Positions 9,294 through 18,328 of a DNA stretch of 64,000 bases are shown in pieces. How positions within the stretch are numbered: position 1 is the first letter of the stretch; the number at the start of each line of letters is the position of its first letter. The notes below the pieces were generated by a model, which searched no databases, had not been told where the DNA came from, and was given only the letters and a program-made list of their open reading frames with translations. The stretch comes from CAZMVY01 sp964617875 (GTDB lineage Bacteria > Planctomycetota > Phycisphaerae > UBA1845 > PWPN01): the NCBI GenBank assembly GCA_964617875.1, contig CAZUAI010000020.1:1-64000 (forward strand), written 5' to 3'. A program made the position numbers and the translations under genes.

Positions 9294-11496
9294 GCGACGT
9301 CTCCTTGAGACTCCTCGGCCCGGCGGGCAACGTGACCGTGACCGTCGTTCCACATCCGAGCTGGCTCTGGATGTCGATGATCCCGGCGTGTTCGGTGATT
9401 ATACCGTGGCAGATGCTGAGGCCAAGACCGGTGCCCCCCTGTCGCTGCCGGGTTGTGAAAAAGGGGTCAAAGGCGCGCCGCTTCTGCTCCGGCGTCATGC
9501 CGCGGCCGTTGTCCTCGACGATCACCCGGACGGCGTCGGCGCCTGCCTCCGTCCGCACCCATACCCAGCCGCCGTGCGCACCGGCCTCGACGGCGTTGCG
9601 GACCAGGTTCGCCACGGCCTGCTCGATCTGGACGGGGTTGGCAATGACGAGCGGAAGATCGTCGGCGAGCGTGGTGCGTGTGGCCACGCCGGCGACCGCG
9701 GCGTACGCGGCCGTCTCTTCGAGCACCCGCTGAACGATGTCGTTGAGGTCGTTGGGCCACTTCTCGGCGGGTTGCTGGCGGGCGAACTGGAGCACGCTCT
9801 GAACGATATGACCGCACCGGCGGGCGTGGCCGGCGACCTTGGCGAGCGCGTGGCGGAGGACTTCGTCCGCGCCGGGAACGTTCGGCGTCCGCATCGCGTT
9901 CTCAGCGGCGAGGAGGGCCATGCCGATCGGGTTGTTGATCTCGTGGGCGATTCCCGCGGCCAGCGTGCCGATGGCGGCCAGGCGTTCCGACAGCTGGAGA
10001 CGCTCGCGCGACTCCGCGAGTTCCCGGGTGCGCTGCTCGACAAGCTCTTCGAGTTGCGCGTGGTAGCAAGCCAGCTCCTCTTCGGCCCGCTGGTGCGAAA
10101 GCAGGACACCAAGGCTCGACGCGTAGAGCGCCAGCAGCTCGCGATCGTTTTCGGACAGCGGCCGTCCACTGGCCAGCGTGTCCGCCCAGAGCAACCCCGT
10201 GGCGTTCTGGCCGTCGGTGATCGCCGCGCACGCCTTGGAGCCCTGGCCGACGACGTTTCCACGATCGTCGTTCAGGGCGGCCTGCATCAGCACGGCGATG
10301 GGCCGCGAAGCGGCCAGCATCATGCGGCCGATATCGCCGATCGGATGGCGGCGTTCGCGTTCGTCGCGAGTGCGGCCGTTTTCGTCGGTTCCGAACGTCC
10401 CCTGCAGTTGGCCCGGCTCATCGCTCGGGATCCAGATGCTGAGCCGGTCGAAGCCGAGTCGGCACCGGCCGAGTTCGAGCGCACGGCGGAACAGATCGTC
10501 CCTCGACCGGGTCTGCAGCAACTCGTCCCGAATCTCGATCAGGGCGGTCAATTGCTCGCGGAAGCGGCGCTCCTGGTCTTCGCGCCGGCGGAGCGATTCC
10601 TCGGCGCGGACCCGCTCGAGCGTCGGCGCGACGATGCTCGCGACCTGTTGGAGCAGCCGGAGATCGTCGTCGCCGTAGCGGTAGGACGTGTAGGATTGGG
10701 CGGAGATCGCGCCGATCACCAGGTCGCCGCTGCACACGGGGGCATCCATGATGCTGGCGGAGAGGCGGCTCACGTTTCCGATGCGACGGAAGTCCGGCTG
10801 CGAACTTCCGGGGGCCCGGTTGATCAGAACCGGCTGGCCGCTGATGAGCCGACGGTTTCGGGGATTCGTTGAATCGGGTGTCCATTCCTCGCCGGGGAAG
10901 ATCTGCTTGCGGCCGTCCACGACATCGACGACGGAGAGGATCTCGAAGACGTTATCGCTCCGCCGGACGGCGAAGTAGTGGCAGTCCCAGCCGAAGAGGC
11001 ACTCCGTCTCCTCTCGGACGACATCCAGAACGCCTTCCACCGTAACGCACGCGGCCAGGCGCGTGGCCAGGCGCCCCAGGATGTCCCGTCGTTGTTCTGC
11101 GTGCTTTTGTTGCGTTCTGTCGAAAAAGATTCCGAGGGCGCCGGTGATGTTGCCCTCCGGATCGTGCACCGGCGAGGAAGAAAAGCTCATGCTGAGGGGC
11201 CGGCCGTCGCGCGTCTGGCCGGAGAGATCGAGTGGGCCGATCGATCGGCCCTGAAGCGACTGCGCGAACGAGTCGCGGAGCCGGTCGAGGTCGTGTGCAG
11301 GGCACAACGGCGGAAACCGCCCCAGGGCGTCCGCGGCGGTCCAGCCGAACATCCGCTCGGCCGCCGGGTTCCACGCGATGACCTCGGAGCCCCGGTCGAG
11401 AGCGACGACGGCCGCCGGGAGGGCATCAAACAGGGCGCGCAGCGACGGCTCGCCGGCTCGAGCCCCGGATTCCGCCGCGTTCGCTTCAGGCGTCAT
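9271..11496 (-). CDS. PAS-GAF-GAF sensor histidine kinase
   Basis: 741 residues from ATG 11496. An upstream in-frame ATG at 11574 would add about 26 unlikely residues across the promoter. The order is PAS (~18-130; VVALDRGSEVIAWNPAAERM), a GAF domain (~145-300), a second GAF (~320-470), a coiled coil, HisKA with the phospho-acceptor in LAAGIAHEINNPIG, and HATPase with LVRNAVEAGA, VEDNGRGM and GGTGLGLSICHG. The HEINNP type resembles NtrB/ZraS-like kinases. No membrane helix, so signals are cytoplasmic. The end overlaps the response regulator gene. uvrC follows in the same operon, but any link to DNA damage is only suggested by position. Confidence 0.87.
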   Translation of the reverse strand: MTPEANAAESGARAGEPSLRALFDALPAAVVALDRGSEVIAWNPAAERMFGWTAADALGRFPPLCPAHDLDRLRDSFAQSLQGRSIGPLDLSGQTRDGRPLSMSFSSSPVHDPEGNITGALGIFFDRTQQKHAEQRRDILGRLATRLAACVTVEGVLDVVREETECLFGWDCHYFAVRRSDNVFEILSVVDVVDGRKQIFPGEEWTPDSTNPRNRRLISGQPVLINRAPGSSQPDFRRIGNVSRLSASIMDAPVCSGDLVIGAISAQSYTSYRYGDDDLRLLQQVASIVAPTLERVRAEESLRRREDQERRFREQLTALIEIRDELLQTRSRDDLFRRALELGRCRLGFDRLSIWIPSDEPGQLQGTFGTDENGRTRDERERRHPIGDIGRMMLAASRPIAVLMQAALNDDRGNVVGQGSKACAAITDGQNATGLLWADTLASGRPLSENDRELLALYASSLGVLLSHQRAEEELACYHAQLEELVEQRTRELAESRERLQLSERLAAIGTLAAGIAHEINNPIGMALLAAENAMRTPNVPGADEVLRHALAKVAGHARRCGHIVQSVLQFARQQPAEKWPNDLNDIVQRVLEETAAYAAVAGVATRTTLADDLPLVIANPVQIEQAVANLVRNAVEAGAHGGWVWVRTEAGADAVRVIVEDNGRGMTPEQKRRAFDPFFTTRQRQGGTGLGLSICHGIITEHAGIIDIQSQLGCGTTVTVTLPAGPRSLKETSHAQGAGG

Positions 11497-11511
11497 GACC
11501 CACCAACCGTC

Positions 11512-11517
11512 ATTATA
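11512..11517 (-). promoter_or_regulatory. Perfect -10 box just before the histidine kinase gene
   Basis: The minus strand reads TATAAT at 11517-11512. Transcription would start about 9 nt before ATG 11496, leaving almost no leader. No good -35 is present at normal spacing. It argues against the longer N-terminus from 11574. Confidence 0.35.
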
Positions 11518-11689
11518 CCGCTCGACCCCGTCCAATGCTCCGACAGACAGGCCTGGGATCGGTTGCCGGCGCAACCGGTTTTCCGCCAGGAGGTTAGCGA
11601 CGGCTTAACCCCGCGTTCCCTCATCGTCATGACGACGGAACGCTGGTTTCGGACACGGTCTCTGTCGATTCCGCCCGCAACGCACAGTT

Positions 11690-11698
11690 TGGTATAGT
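11690..11698 (+). promoter_or_regulatory. Extended -10 promoter candidate for the ECF sigma gene
   Basis: TGGTATAGT has the TGn extension and a five-of-six -10 box (11693-11698), about 32 bases before the start codon. No -35 is recognisable at 17 bases, as is common with extended -10 promoters. Confidence 0.35.
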
Positions 11699-11729
11699 GG
11701 ATAATGTCCGCATGTCGCAGGAGTGACAC

Positions 11730-12362
11730 ATGGACAGGGTGCCCACAGAATCGCAGGAAACTCGTCTGTTGCTCGAACAGGTCCACGCGGGCAAACCCGG
11801 GGCCGTGGACGGACTCCTGGCCCGATACCGGGATGACCTGCTCCAGATGGTGAGGCTGCGGCTTGACCCGAAGCTGCGCCAGCGCGTGGATCCTTCGGAC
11901 GTGGTGCAGGAAGCGCAGATGGAGGCTGCGCGGCGCCTGCCGGCATACCTGGCCCGACCGCCGATGACCTTTCGCCTGTGGCTTCGGCAGATCACATACG
12001 ACCGCCTTCTGATGATGCGTCGGAAACACCTGGATGCAGGGCGGCGGGCGGTGGCGCGGGAGCTGCCGTTACCGGATCGTTCCACGGCGCACCTCGGCCG
12101 GCAGTTGACGGCGGACGCCTCGACGCCGAGCCAGCACCTGATCCGCGGCGAACTCGCTCGCCGGGTCCGCCAGGCGATATCGGAGCTGTCGGAAACCGAC
12201 CGCGAGATCCTGCTCATGCGGAACTTCGAGGGCTTATCGAACCAGGAGGCGGCGCAAGTGCTGGATATCGAACCGTCCGCGGCGAACAAGCGTTACGGGC
12301 GGGCGCTGCTGCGGCTGCGGGCCGTGCTCCTCGAAGGCAGCATGAAGGAGTCCGCGTCATGA
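11730..12362 (+). CDS. ECF-type RNA polymerase sigma factor (planctomycete kinase-linked type)
   Basis: 210 residues. The region-2 part (~15-95) contains VDPSDVVQEAQMEAARRLP and LWLRQITYDRLLMMRRKH. Region 4 (~140-200) contains LSETDREILLMRNFEGLS followed by NQEAAQVLDIEPSAANKRYG, a helix-turn-helix that reads the -35 element. CAGGAG sits before ATG 11730. The stop overlaps the start of the Ser/Thr kinase gene (ATGA, 12359-12362). This sigma-plus-kinase pairing is common in planctomycetes and suggests control of the sigma factor by phosphorylation instead of by an anti-sigma factor. Target promoters are unknown. Confidence 0.9.
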   Translation: MDRVPTESQETRLLLEQVHAGKPGAVDGLLARYRDDLLQMVRLRLDPKLRQRVDPSDVVQEAQMEAARRLPAYLARPPMTFRLWLRQITYDRLLMMRRKHLDAGRRAVARELPLPDRSTAHLGRQLTADASTPSQHLIRGELARRVRQAISELSETDREILLMRNFEGLSNQEAAQVLDIEPSAANKRYGRALLRLRAVLLEGSMKESAS

Positions 12363-15300
12363 AGGAGACTCCTGCCAGTGAAGCCGTGTCGGTGGAATCG
12401 CTGCTGGGCCGGGTGGCCGACGAATTCACGCAGCGGATCGCCCGCGGTGAACAACCCGATATCGAGGAATACGCGCAGCGCTACCCGCAGATCGCCGGTG
12501 TGATCCGCGAGGTGTTTTCCGCGTTGCAGGTGCTTCCCGTGCCGGCGGATTCGGCAGCGGGGATGCGCCATGCATCGTCCGCGGAATTGCCGGCGGCTGC
12601 GGTCCTGGGCGATTACCGTCTCGTCCGCGAGATCGGCCGCGGGGGCATGGGCGTCGTCTACGAGGCCGAGCAGATGTCGCTGCGTCGGCGCGTCGCGCTG
12701 AAGGTGCTGTCGTTCGCCGCGGTGCTGGACTCGAAGCAGCTTCAGCGGTTCAAGAACGAGGCCCAGGCGGCCGCCCAACTGCACCACACGAACATCGTCC
12801 CGGTCTTCTCCGTGGGGTGCGAACGGGGCGTACACTACTACGCGATGCAGTACATCGAGGGGCAACCGCTCTCAGCGGTCATTCGCGAGCTGCGCCAGCT
12901 CGGGGGCATGGACGCCACCGGCGAACATACGCTGCCGGCGGGCCGCCCCGGTGTCCCGGATGCCGTTGCCTCGTCGGGTTGCGCAACGACCGCGCCGTCC
13001 TTTACGGGGTCGTCGGCCGCAGCCGGCCTTCTGGGGCCGGAGGGCAGCGGTTCGTTCGCGACGATCACGACCGAGGGCTCGGCACGTGGCCGGGCGCTCG
13101 TCCGTTCGGTTGCGAACCTGGCGGTTCAGGCGGCCGAGGCGCTGGAGTACGCGCACGAGCGCGGCGTGATTCATCGAGACATCAAGCCGTCGAACCTCCT
13201 GCTGGACACGGAGGGCCGTCTCTGGGTCGCCGATTTCGGTCTGGCCACGGTGCAGACCGACTCGGGGCTCACGCTCACCGGCGACATCGTGGGCACGATT
13301 CGCTACATGAGCCCGGAGCAGGCCCTCGCCCGGCGGGTGCCGGTGGACCACCGGACGGACATCTACTCGCTCGGAGCCACGCTGTACGAACTGCTGGCGC
13401 TGACGCCGGCGTTTGCCGGCGGCGACCGGCAGGACCTGCTGCGGCAGATCGCCTTCGACGAACCGCGCCCGCTCCGGCAGCGGAACCGGGCGATTCCCCG
13501 GGAGATGGAGATTATCGTCGGCAAGGCGATGGCGAAGAACCCGGCCGAGCGTTACGCCACGGCCCGGGAACTGGCCGATGACCTGAGGCGGTTCCTCGAG
13601 GACAAGCCGATCCTGGCGAAGCCGCCGACGGTGCTGGACCGTGCGGCGAAGTGGTCGCGCCGGCACCGGTCGGTCGTGGCGGCGGGCATCGTTCTGCTCA
13701 TCCTGAGCGTGGCGGGCTTGTCGGTCAGCACGGTGATGATCGCGCGCGAGCGGGAGAAGGCCGTGCGCGAGCGCGATGCGGCGCAGGAACAGAGGCAACG
13801 CGCCGAACGAAACCTGCGGGCGGCCCGCGAAGTCGTGGACCGGATGCTGGCGGACGTGTCGGCGACCGACCCGGCCATGGCCTCCGGCGCCGAGCCGCTT
13901 CAGCTGGCGCTGCGGCAGGAGGCCCTGGCGGACGCCAAGGCGCGGGCCGACCGCAGCAACGAACCGGCCGCCCGCCGTGATCTGGCCGCCGCCTACGTGC
14001 GACTGGCCCAGACCTGCGCCCAATTGGGGCAGGACGAGCCGGCGGAACAGGCCTATCGCGAAGCGGGCGGCATCCTCGAGGCGCTGCGGAAGGATTCCCC
14101 CGACACAGCCGAGGACGCGGTTCAGTTGGCGCAGGCCGATCTGTGTCTGGGGGCGATCCTGTGGAAGCAGCGGCGATACACGGAGGCCGAGGCGTCGCTG
14201 CGGGAATCCATCGGCATCCGGCGGGCGATCGTCAGCGAGTTCTCGCAATCCATCGAGCGGCGGCAGCAGAACTTCGAGCTGGCATGCACACAGAGGAACC
14301 TGGCGGACCTGCTGCTCAAGGCCGGGCGGCGTGAAGAGGCCGAGGGCACCAGCCGCGAGTCGATCACCATGTTCGAACACCTGGCGAACTGGTTCCCCGA
14401 TGTTGAACTGTATGCAACGGAACTCGCCCGCACGCGGCGATGGTGGGACGAGGTGCTCCGGCTGGCCGACCAGCAGGCGGCCTCCGTGGCGCCCGGGGGG
14501 CCGCTGGTCGATCCGGACGGGCCGGCATCCGGCTACCGGCAGATGCTGGCCGCCACGCATCGGATCATCACGGAGGCGATCGAGGGCGAGGCCGACGCGG
14601 AGGCGGCGGACGCGGCCTACCGCCGGGCGGTGAGCGTGGTCGAGCAATGGGTACGACAGCATCCGGCGGAGACCAGGTACCGGGAAGACCTCCTCGAACT
14701 CCACCGGGCACACGCCGCCCGAACGCGGGAGCTGTGGCTGCTGGATCAGTCGGAGGCGGCGTTCCAGAAGGCCGTCGAGATCCTGGAGCAGTTGGTCGCC
14801 GAGCATCCGACGGCCGCCGGCTACCGCGACCGTCTCGAGAACATGCGGCACAAACGGGACGTCATCCGCGGGCGGAGGCCGGTGGGCGAGCTGATGCTCT
14901 TGAGCAAAGGTTCGCCGGAGGAGATTGCGCGGGCCGTCGAACTGGCCCGCAACGTGGACCTCGCGTTGATCGCCACGAACGCGCCTGTCCTCACGATCTG
15001 CGCGGACCACTTGGCGCTCGGCTGCGACTACGCGCGGGCCGAAGCGCTTGCCCGCAAGGCCACCGAAGTGGACCCGACCGACATCGCCGCGTGGAAGTCG
15101 CTGGGCTGGGCCCTGGAGGGGCTCGGCCGCCATGAGGAGGGACGTGCCGCGCTGCGGCACGCGCTGGGCGTGCTGAACATCCGTACGGGTGAACAGGCCG
15201 TCGGCGCCTGCCCGGAACCATCGACGATGGGATACCTGCTCGGCATGGTGAGCCGGGAACGGTATGTCAGCCGGTGGCAGGGCGTGAAGATGTACGGGTC

Positions 15301-15487
15301 GCGGTTTGACCCCTGGCCGTGGTTCTTCGTCGGCGTGCGGATGGAACTGGACGGGCGCCGCGCCGAGGCCGAGGCCGCTTATCGCACATGCGCGGGGCTG
15401 GACGTGGTGCCCAGGGCCCACTACACGGCCAGGTGGGCGGCATATCGCCTGAAGATGCTCACCGCCACCGCGCCATCGGCGCGCTGA
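12359..15487 (+). CDS. Membrane-anchored Ser/Thr protein kinase with TPR-like extracytoplasmic region
   Basis: 1042 residues. Start ATG 12359 overlaps the sigma-factor stop (ATGA), which fixes it. A helical preamble (1-80) precedes the Hanks-type kinase domain (~86-410): glycine loop GRGGMGVVYEAE, Lys in VALKVLSF, catalytic HRDIKPSN (~271), ADFGLA (~294) and MSPEQA. An insertion of about 65 residues, rich in Gly/Ser/Thr/Ala, splits the domain between the hinge and helix E (~178-242). A membrane segment (VVAAGIVLLILSVAGLSVS, ~440-462) and a charged coiled coil follow, then a long tetratricopeptide-like region to the end (e.g. CAQLGQDEPAEQAYREAGGI). It probably phosphorylates proteins in the cytoplasm while the repeats bind partners outside. 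The coupled sigma factor is an obvious candidate substrate. Confidence 0.9.
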   Translation: MKETPASEAVSVESLLGRVADEFTQRIARGEQPDIEEYAQRYPQIAGVIREVFSALQVLPVPADSAAGMRHASSAELPAAAVLGDYRLVREIGRGGMGVVYEAEQMSLRRRVALKVLSFAAVLDSKQLQRFKNEAQAAAQLHHTNIVPVFSVGCERGVHYYAMQYIEGQPLSAVIRELRQLGGMDATGEHTLPAGRPGVPDAVASSGCATTAPSFTGSSAAAGLLGPEGSGSFATITTEGSARGRALVRSVANLAVQAAEALEYAHERGVIHRDIKPSNLLLDTEGRLWVADFGLATVQTDSGLTLTGDIVGTIRYMSPEQALARRVPVDHRTDIYSLGATLYELLALTPAFAGGDRQDLLRQIAFDEPRPLRQRNRAIPREMEIIVGKAMAKNPAERYATARELADDLRRFLEDKPILAKPPTVLDRAAKWSRRHRSVVAAGIVLLILSVAGLSVSTVMIAREREKAVRERDAAQEQRQRAERNLRAAREVVDRMLADVSATDPAMASGAEPLQLALRQEALADAKARADRSNEPAARRDLAAAYVRLAQTCAQLGQDEPAEQAYREAGGILEALRKDSPDTAEDAVQLAQADLCLGAILWKQRRYTEAEASLRESIGIRRAIVSEFSQSIERRQQNFELACTQRNLADLLLKAGRREEAEGTSRESITMFEHLANWFPDVELYATELARTRRWWDEVLRLADQQAASVAPGGPLVDPDGPASGYRQMLAATHRIITEAIEGEADAEAADAAYRRAVSVVEQWVRQHPAETRYREDLLELHRAHAARTRELWLLDQSEAAFQKAVEILEQLVAEHPTAAGYRDRLENMRHKRDVIRGRRPVGELMLLSKGSPEEIARAVELARNVDLALIATNAPVLTICADHLALGCDYARAEALARKATEVDPTDIAAWKSLGWALEGLGRHEEGRAALRHALGVLNIRTGEQAVGACPEPSTMGYLLGMVSRERYVSRWQGVKMYGSRFDPWPWFFVGVRMELDGRRAEAEAAYRTCAGLDVVPRAHYTARWAAYRLKMLTATAPSAR

Positions 15488-15802
15488 TCGCTGACCGGTA
15501 CGGCGCCAGTGAGTCGGCGGCTCCTCGCCGGCATCGCGCCGCCGGTTCATTCGTTGTGGTGCCGTGGAGGGCAAAGCGGCGTGGAGGTTGTCGCGTTCCG
15601 GGGCCAACGGCGGATTCAGGATGGGTGCATGGCCCCCTCACCCTTCGTGTCCTCGCAACCTTCCCATGTGGTTTTGTCGGCGTCACCTGTCGATCCCGGC
15701 CCGTCCTCGCAGTTGTTCCAACGAGGAGACCTACCTGTTTCGATGGTCGCCGGCTTCGTGAGATCGCCGCCGCGATCCGGGGGCCACTGCGGAGGCTGTA
15801 CC
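15488..15802 (+). other. Intergenic region, no gene recognised
   Basis: 315 bases between the kinase and the next gene. The frame of the following gene stays open back to 15509, but codons there look non-coding and a much better ribosome-binding site lies at 15791. No clear terminator, promoter or repeat is seen. Confidence 0.5.
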
Positions 15803-16528
15803 ATGCCGAAAACGATGCCATGTGTCGCGATTCTCGCCGCCGGATTGGGGGCGATCGTCTGGAAGGCCCCGTACATGCAATTGGCCAGCCAATTGTCGTC
15901 GGGCCAGCTCGATGGCCGGCGGATACTCGTGACGGACTTCGTACCGGAGCGGCCTGCCGAGGGCGGCGTGCCGGTTCGACTCGGCACGTTGGGCTTTTCC
16001 GTGCCCGCAACCGCCGCAATTGAGCCGATGGCGCCCGACGGTTCGTTCGGGTTGTGGGTCAAGCTGCCCGGCATGAGGTGCGCGGTGTTGCCGCCGCGGC
16101 ACGCGGGTCCGGACGGCGATTCCGCCCCCTGGGATTCGCATGGCACGGCCGGCCCGGATGAGCTGAGCCGTCAGGCCTCCATCTGCGCGGCCAGCGGGCG
16201 GGACCTCTCGTTCTGGATGAGTGCGGGCGACGTGGAGTTGCTGCGGGACCGTCTGGAGATCCGCCCGGCCTTCTGCCTGGCGGCGGAACGTGTGGAGGTG
16301 GTTCGGGCCGGGGCCCTGTACGGTCTTCTTCTGAGTTGGCAGGTCGAGGGCTCGCCCCGTCTGGTGTTCCGCTACTTCTCCGCGGATACGCGAACGCACG
16401 ATACGGTCTTCCTGTATCCGGAATCGGATTCGGTCGGGGCGATGCGCGCGGCGCGAGCGCTGGTCAGCACGTTCACGCTGGAGCAGGGTGAGCGATCAAG
16501 CGAAGCGTCAACCGCGGCGGCGAACTGA
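15803..16528 (+). CDS. Unknown protein with N-terminal membrane anchor or signal
   Basis: 241 residues, not recognised. ATG 15803 has GGAGG at good spacing and gives an N-terminus PKTMPCVAILAAGLGAIVWK that could be a signal anchor; longer in-frame starts lack this. The rest is a soluble, beta-rich-looking domain ending SDSVGAMRAARALVSTFTLE. It contains TDFVPERPAEGGVPVRLGTL and WMSAGDVELLRDRLEI. No catalytic motif is visible. It follows the Ser/Thr kinase on the same strand but is separated by 315 bases, so a functional link is not established. Confidence 0.6.
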   Translation: MPKTMPCVAILAAGLGAIVWKAPYMQLASQLSSGQLDGRRILVTDFVPERPAEGGVPVRLGTLGFSVPATAAIEPMAPDGSFGLWVKLPGMRCAVLPPRHAGPDGDSAPWDSHGTAGPDELSRQASICAASGRDLSFWMSAGDVELLRDRLEIRPAFCLAAERVEVVRAGALYGLLLSWQVEGSPRLVFRYFSADTRTHDTVFLYPESDSVGAMRAARALVSTFTLEQGERSSEASTAAAN

Positions 16529-16734
16529 CTGCCGTCGTCGGCTTCACGGCGATCAGGCCCACGTCGGCCGCGATGACATGGGCGCTGCGCGCGAACAGGC
16601 CGCGAGCGTTCCCGCCCGTGTGCCTTTCGGGTTTTCCGCCGTCCCATCGCTGCGGTGCGCCACGACGGGATTTGCCACGCCGGTCCGCTTCGGCGACAAT
16701 GCCGCGTTTTCAACCGGCAACAGGAGACCAAACA

Positions 16735-17949
16735 ATGTCGGATGGCACACTGAATCGGCGGCAGTTTCTGGGAGCGACGGCGGCGGGACTCGGGGCGATG
16801 GCGGCACCGCGGCTGGCGACCGGCGTACTCGGGGCGAACGAGAAGATCGTCCTGGGCGTCATCGGGTCGGGCGGCATGGCCCGGCACCACATGAACACCT
16901 TCAAGAAGCTCGGGGCCGAGTTCGCGGCCGTGTGCGACGTCTACGAGCCGAACCTGAACGAGGGACTCAAGCTCGCCGGCGAAAAGGCCAAGGGCTACGT
17001 CGAGCACGAGAAACTGCTGGAGCGCAAGGACATCGACGCCGTCGTCATCGGCTCGCCCGAGCACTGGCACCACGATCATCTCATCGACACGGTCAAGGCC
17101 GGCAAGGACGCCTACTGTGAGAAGCCGATGTGCTGGTCGATCGAGCAGGGCGCCAACATGGTCAAGGAGGTCCGCAAGACCGACCGCGTCGTCCAGATCG
17201 GCATGCAGCGCCGCAGTTCACCCGCCATCCACCAGATGAAGAAGTTCTTCGACGACAAGCTGTTCGGCGACATCTATATCGTCCGGGCCGAGTGGTACTG
17301 GAACATGGACGTCAACCGCGACGTGAAGGTGGACGGCAAGCTCGACTGGGAGCGGTTCTGCGGCCCCGCCGGCCGGCAGGAGTTCGAGCCGATGAAGTAC
17401 CGCTACTGGCGCTACTACTGGCCGTTCTCCGGCGGCAACGAGACCGACCAGGGCACGCACCTGTTGGACGTCGTCCAGTGGATGATGGACGCCGGGCAGC
17501 CGATCTCGGCCGTGCAGTTCGGCGATGTCTACCGCAACAAGCCGACCGAGACGCCCGACACGTTCTGCTGCACGTTCGAGTTTCCCAACTTCATGGCCAC
17601 CTGGACGCTCGGCTACACGACCAACACCTGGCGGAACGGGTGGTCGATCTGCTTCCAGGGCACCAAGGCGGCGCTCTTCCTCACCGAAACGGGCTACCGC
17701 ATCTTCGACCAGGTGAACGGCTGGGAGAAGGGCATGCCCAAGCCATCGAAGGAATATCTCCCCGGCGGCGTCACCGACACGACCCCGCACGTGCAGAACT
17801 TCCTCGACTGCGTCAAGAGCCGCAAGGATCCGAACGCCACGGTCGAGATCGGCCACCGCGCCGTCCGCCCGCTGCACCTGGCGAACGTCGCCCTGCGGAA
17901 AAAGACCCGCGCCGTTCTCGACGCCGACGGCGTGACGATCAAGACCTGA
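16735..17949 (+). CDS. Tat-exported Gfo/Idh/MocA family oxidoreductase
   Basis: 404 residues. ATG 16735 is preceded by CAGGAG. The N-terminus MSDGTLNRRQFLGATAAGLG is a twin-arginine signal, so the protein folds with its nucleotide in the cytoplasm and is exported. The Rossmann motif VLGVIGSGGMARHHM (~37-50), VGxPxHWHH-type VIGSPEHWHHDHL and the catalytic-lysine segment YCEKPMCWS identify the family. The C-terminal alpha/beta domain contains TDQGTHLLDVVQWMMDA. Members oxidise or rearrange sugars with NAD(P); many planctomycete paralogues carry Tat signals and serve polysaccharide breakdown. The substrate cannot be read from sequence. It appears monocistronic. Confidence 0.9.
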   Translation: MSDGTLNRRQFLGATAAGLGAMAAPRLATGVLGANEKIVLGVIGSGGMARHHMNTFKKLGAEFAAVCDVYEPNLNEGLKLAGEKAKGYVEHEKLLERKDIDAVVIGSPEHWHHDHLIDTVKAGKDAYCEKPMCWSIEQGANMVKEVRKTDRVVQIGMQRRSSPAIHQMKKFFDDKLFGDIYIVRAEWYWNMDVNRDVKVDGKLDWERFCGPAGRQEFEPMKYRYWRYYWPFSGGNETDQGTHLLDVVQWMMDAGQPISAVQFGDVYRNKPTETPDTFCCTFEFPNFMATWTLGYTTNTWRNGWSICFQGTKAALFLTETGYRIFDQVNGWEKGMPKPSKEYLPGGVTDTTPHVQNFLDCVKSRKDPNATVEIGHRAVRPLHLANVALRKKTRAVLDADGVTIKT

Positions 17950-18025
17950 TGGCGGGGATGAGAAAGCGGGCGGCCGGTTGTGGCGGCTGACGTTCAACGG
18001 CAGCCGCGGCGCCGGCGGAGCCTGC

Positions 18026-18056
18026 CCGTAACATGTTTTGAGGCAGTATGTTACGG
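18026..18056. repeat. Perfect 9-bp inverted repeat after the oxidoreductase gene
   Basis: CCGTAACAT (18026-18034) and ATGTTACGG (18048-18056) are separated by 13 bases. It lies 77 bases after the oxidoreductase stop and could be a terminator stem, though no T-run follows, or an operator. Confidence 0.5.
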
Positions 18057-18176
18057 CTCATGGCGGCCGGCATGTGCCATAGCGGGAAACACGCCGGGCC
18101 CGGCGAAGGCGGTGGCCTGGCTTCGGGAGGCCGGCCGGCGCTTGCGGTTTGGCCGCGTACCCGCTACAAAGGGGAC

Positions 18177-18205
18177 TTGGCAAACTCGCCGGTTGGTGTT
18201 ATAGC
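18177..18205 (+). promoter_or_regulatory. Sigma70-type promoter for the cell-shape operon
   Basis: TTGGCA (18177-18182), 17 bases, then TATAGC (18200-18205). It would start a transcript about 115 nt before the coiled-coil gene, giving a moderately long leader for that gene, the small membrane protein, mreB and mreC. Sequence match only. Confidence 0.5.
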
Positions 18206-18328
18206 ATCGACTTGCGAAAGCCGCGGTTGGCTGACCCCAGTACCGCAAGCCCGACGTGGGCGACAAGCCGGCGGGCTGACGCGACGAGCGAGCAGGATTG
18301 ACCTCCAGACAGGCGCAGGGGCGGTTGC

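Noticed and set aside
12872..15607. Minus-strand frame of about 900 codons opposite the Ser/Thr kinase
   Set aside because: Arg/Gly/His-rich shadow; the plus strand has all kinase motifs.
15509..15802. Longer N-terminus for the unknown protein at 15803
   Set aside because: Codon look is poor, and GGAGG with a hydrophobic N-terminus supports ATG 15803.
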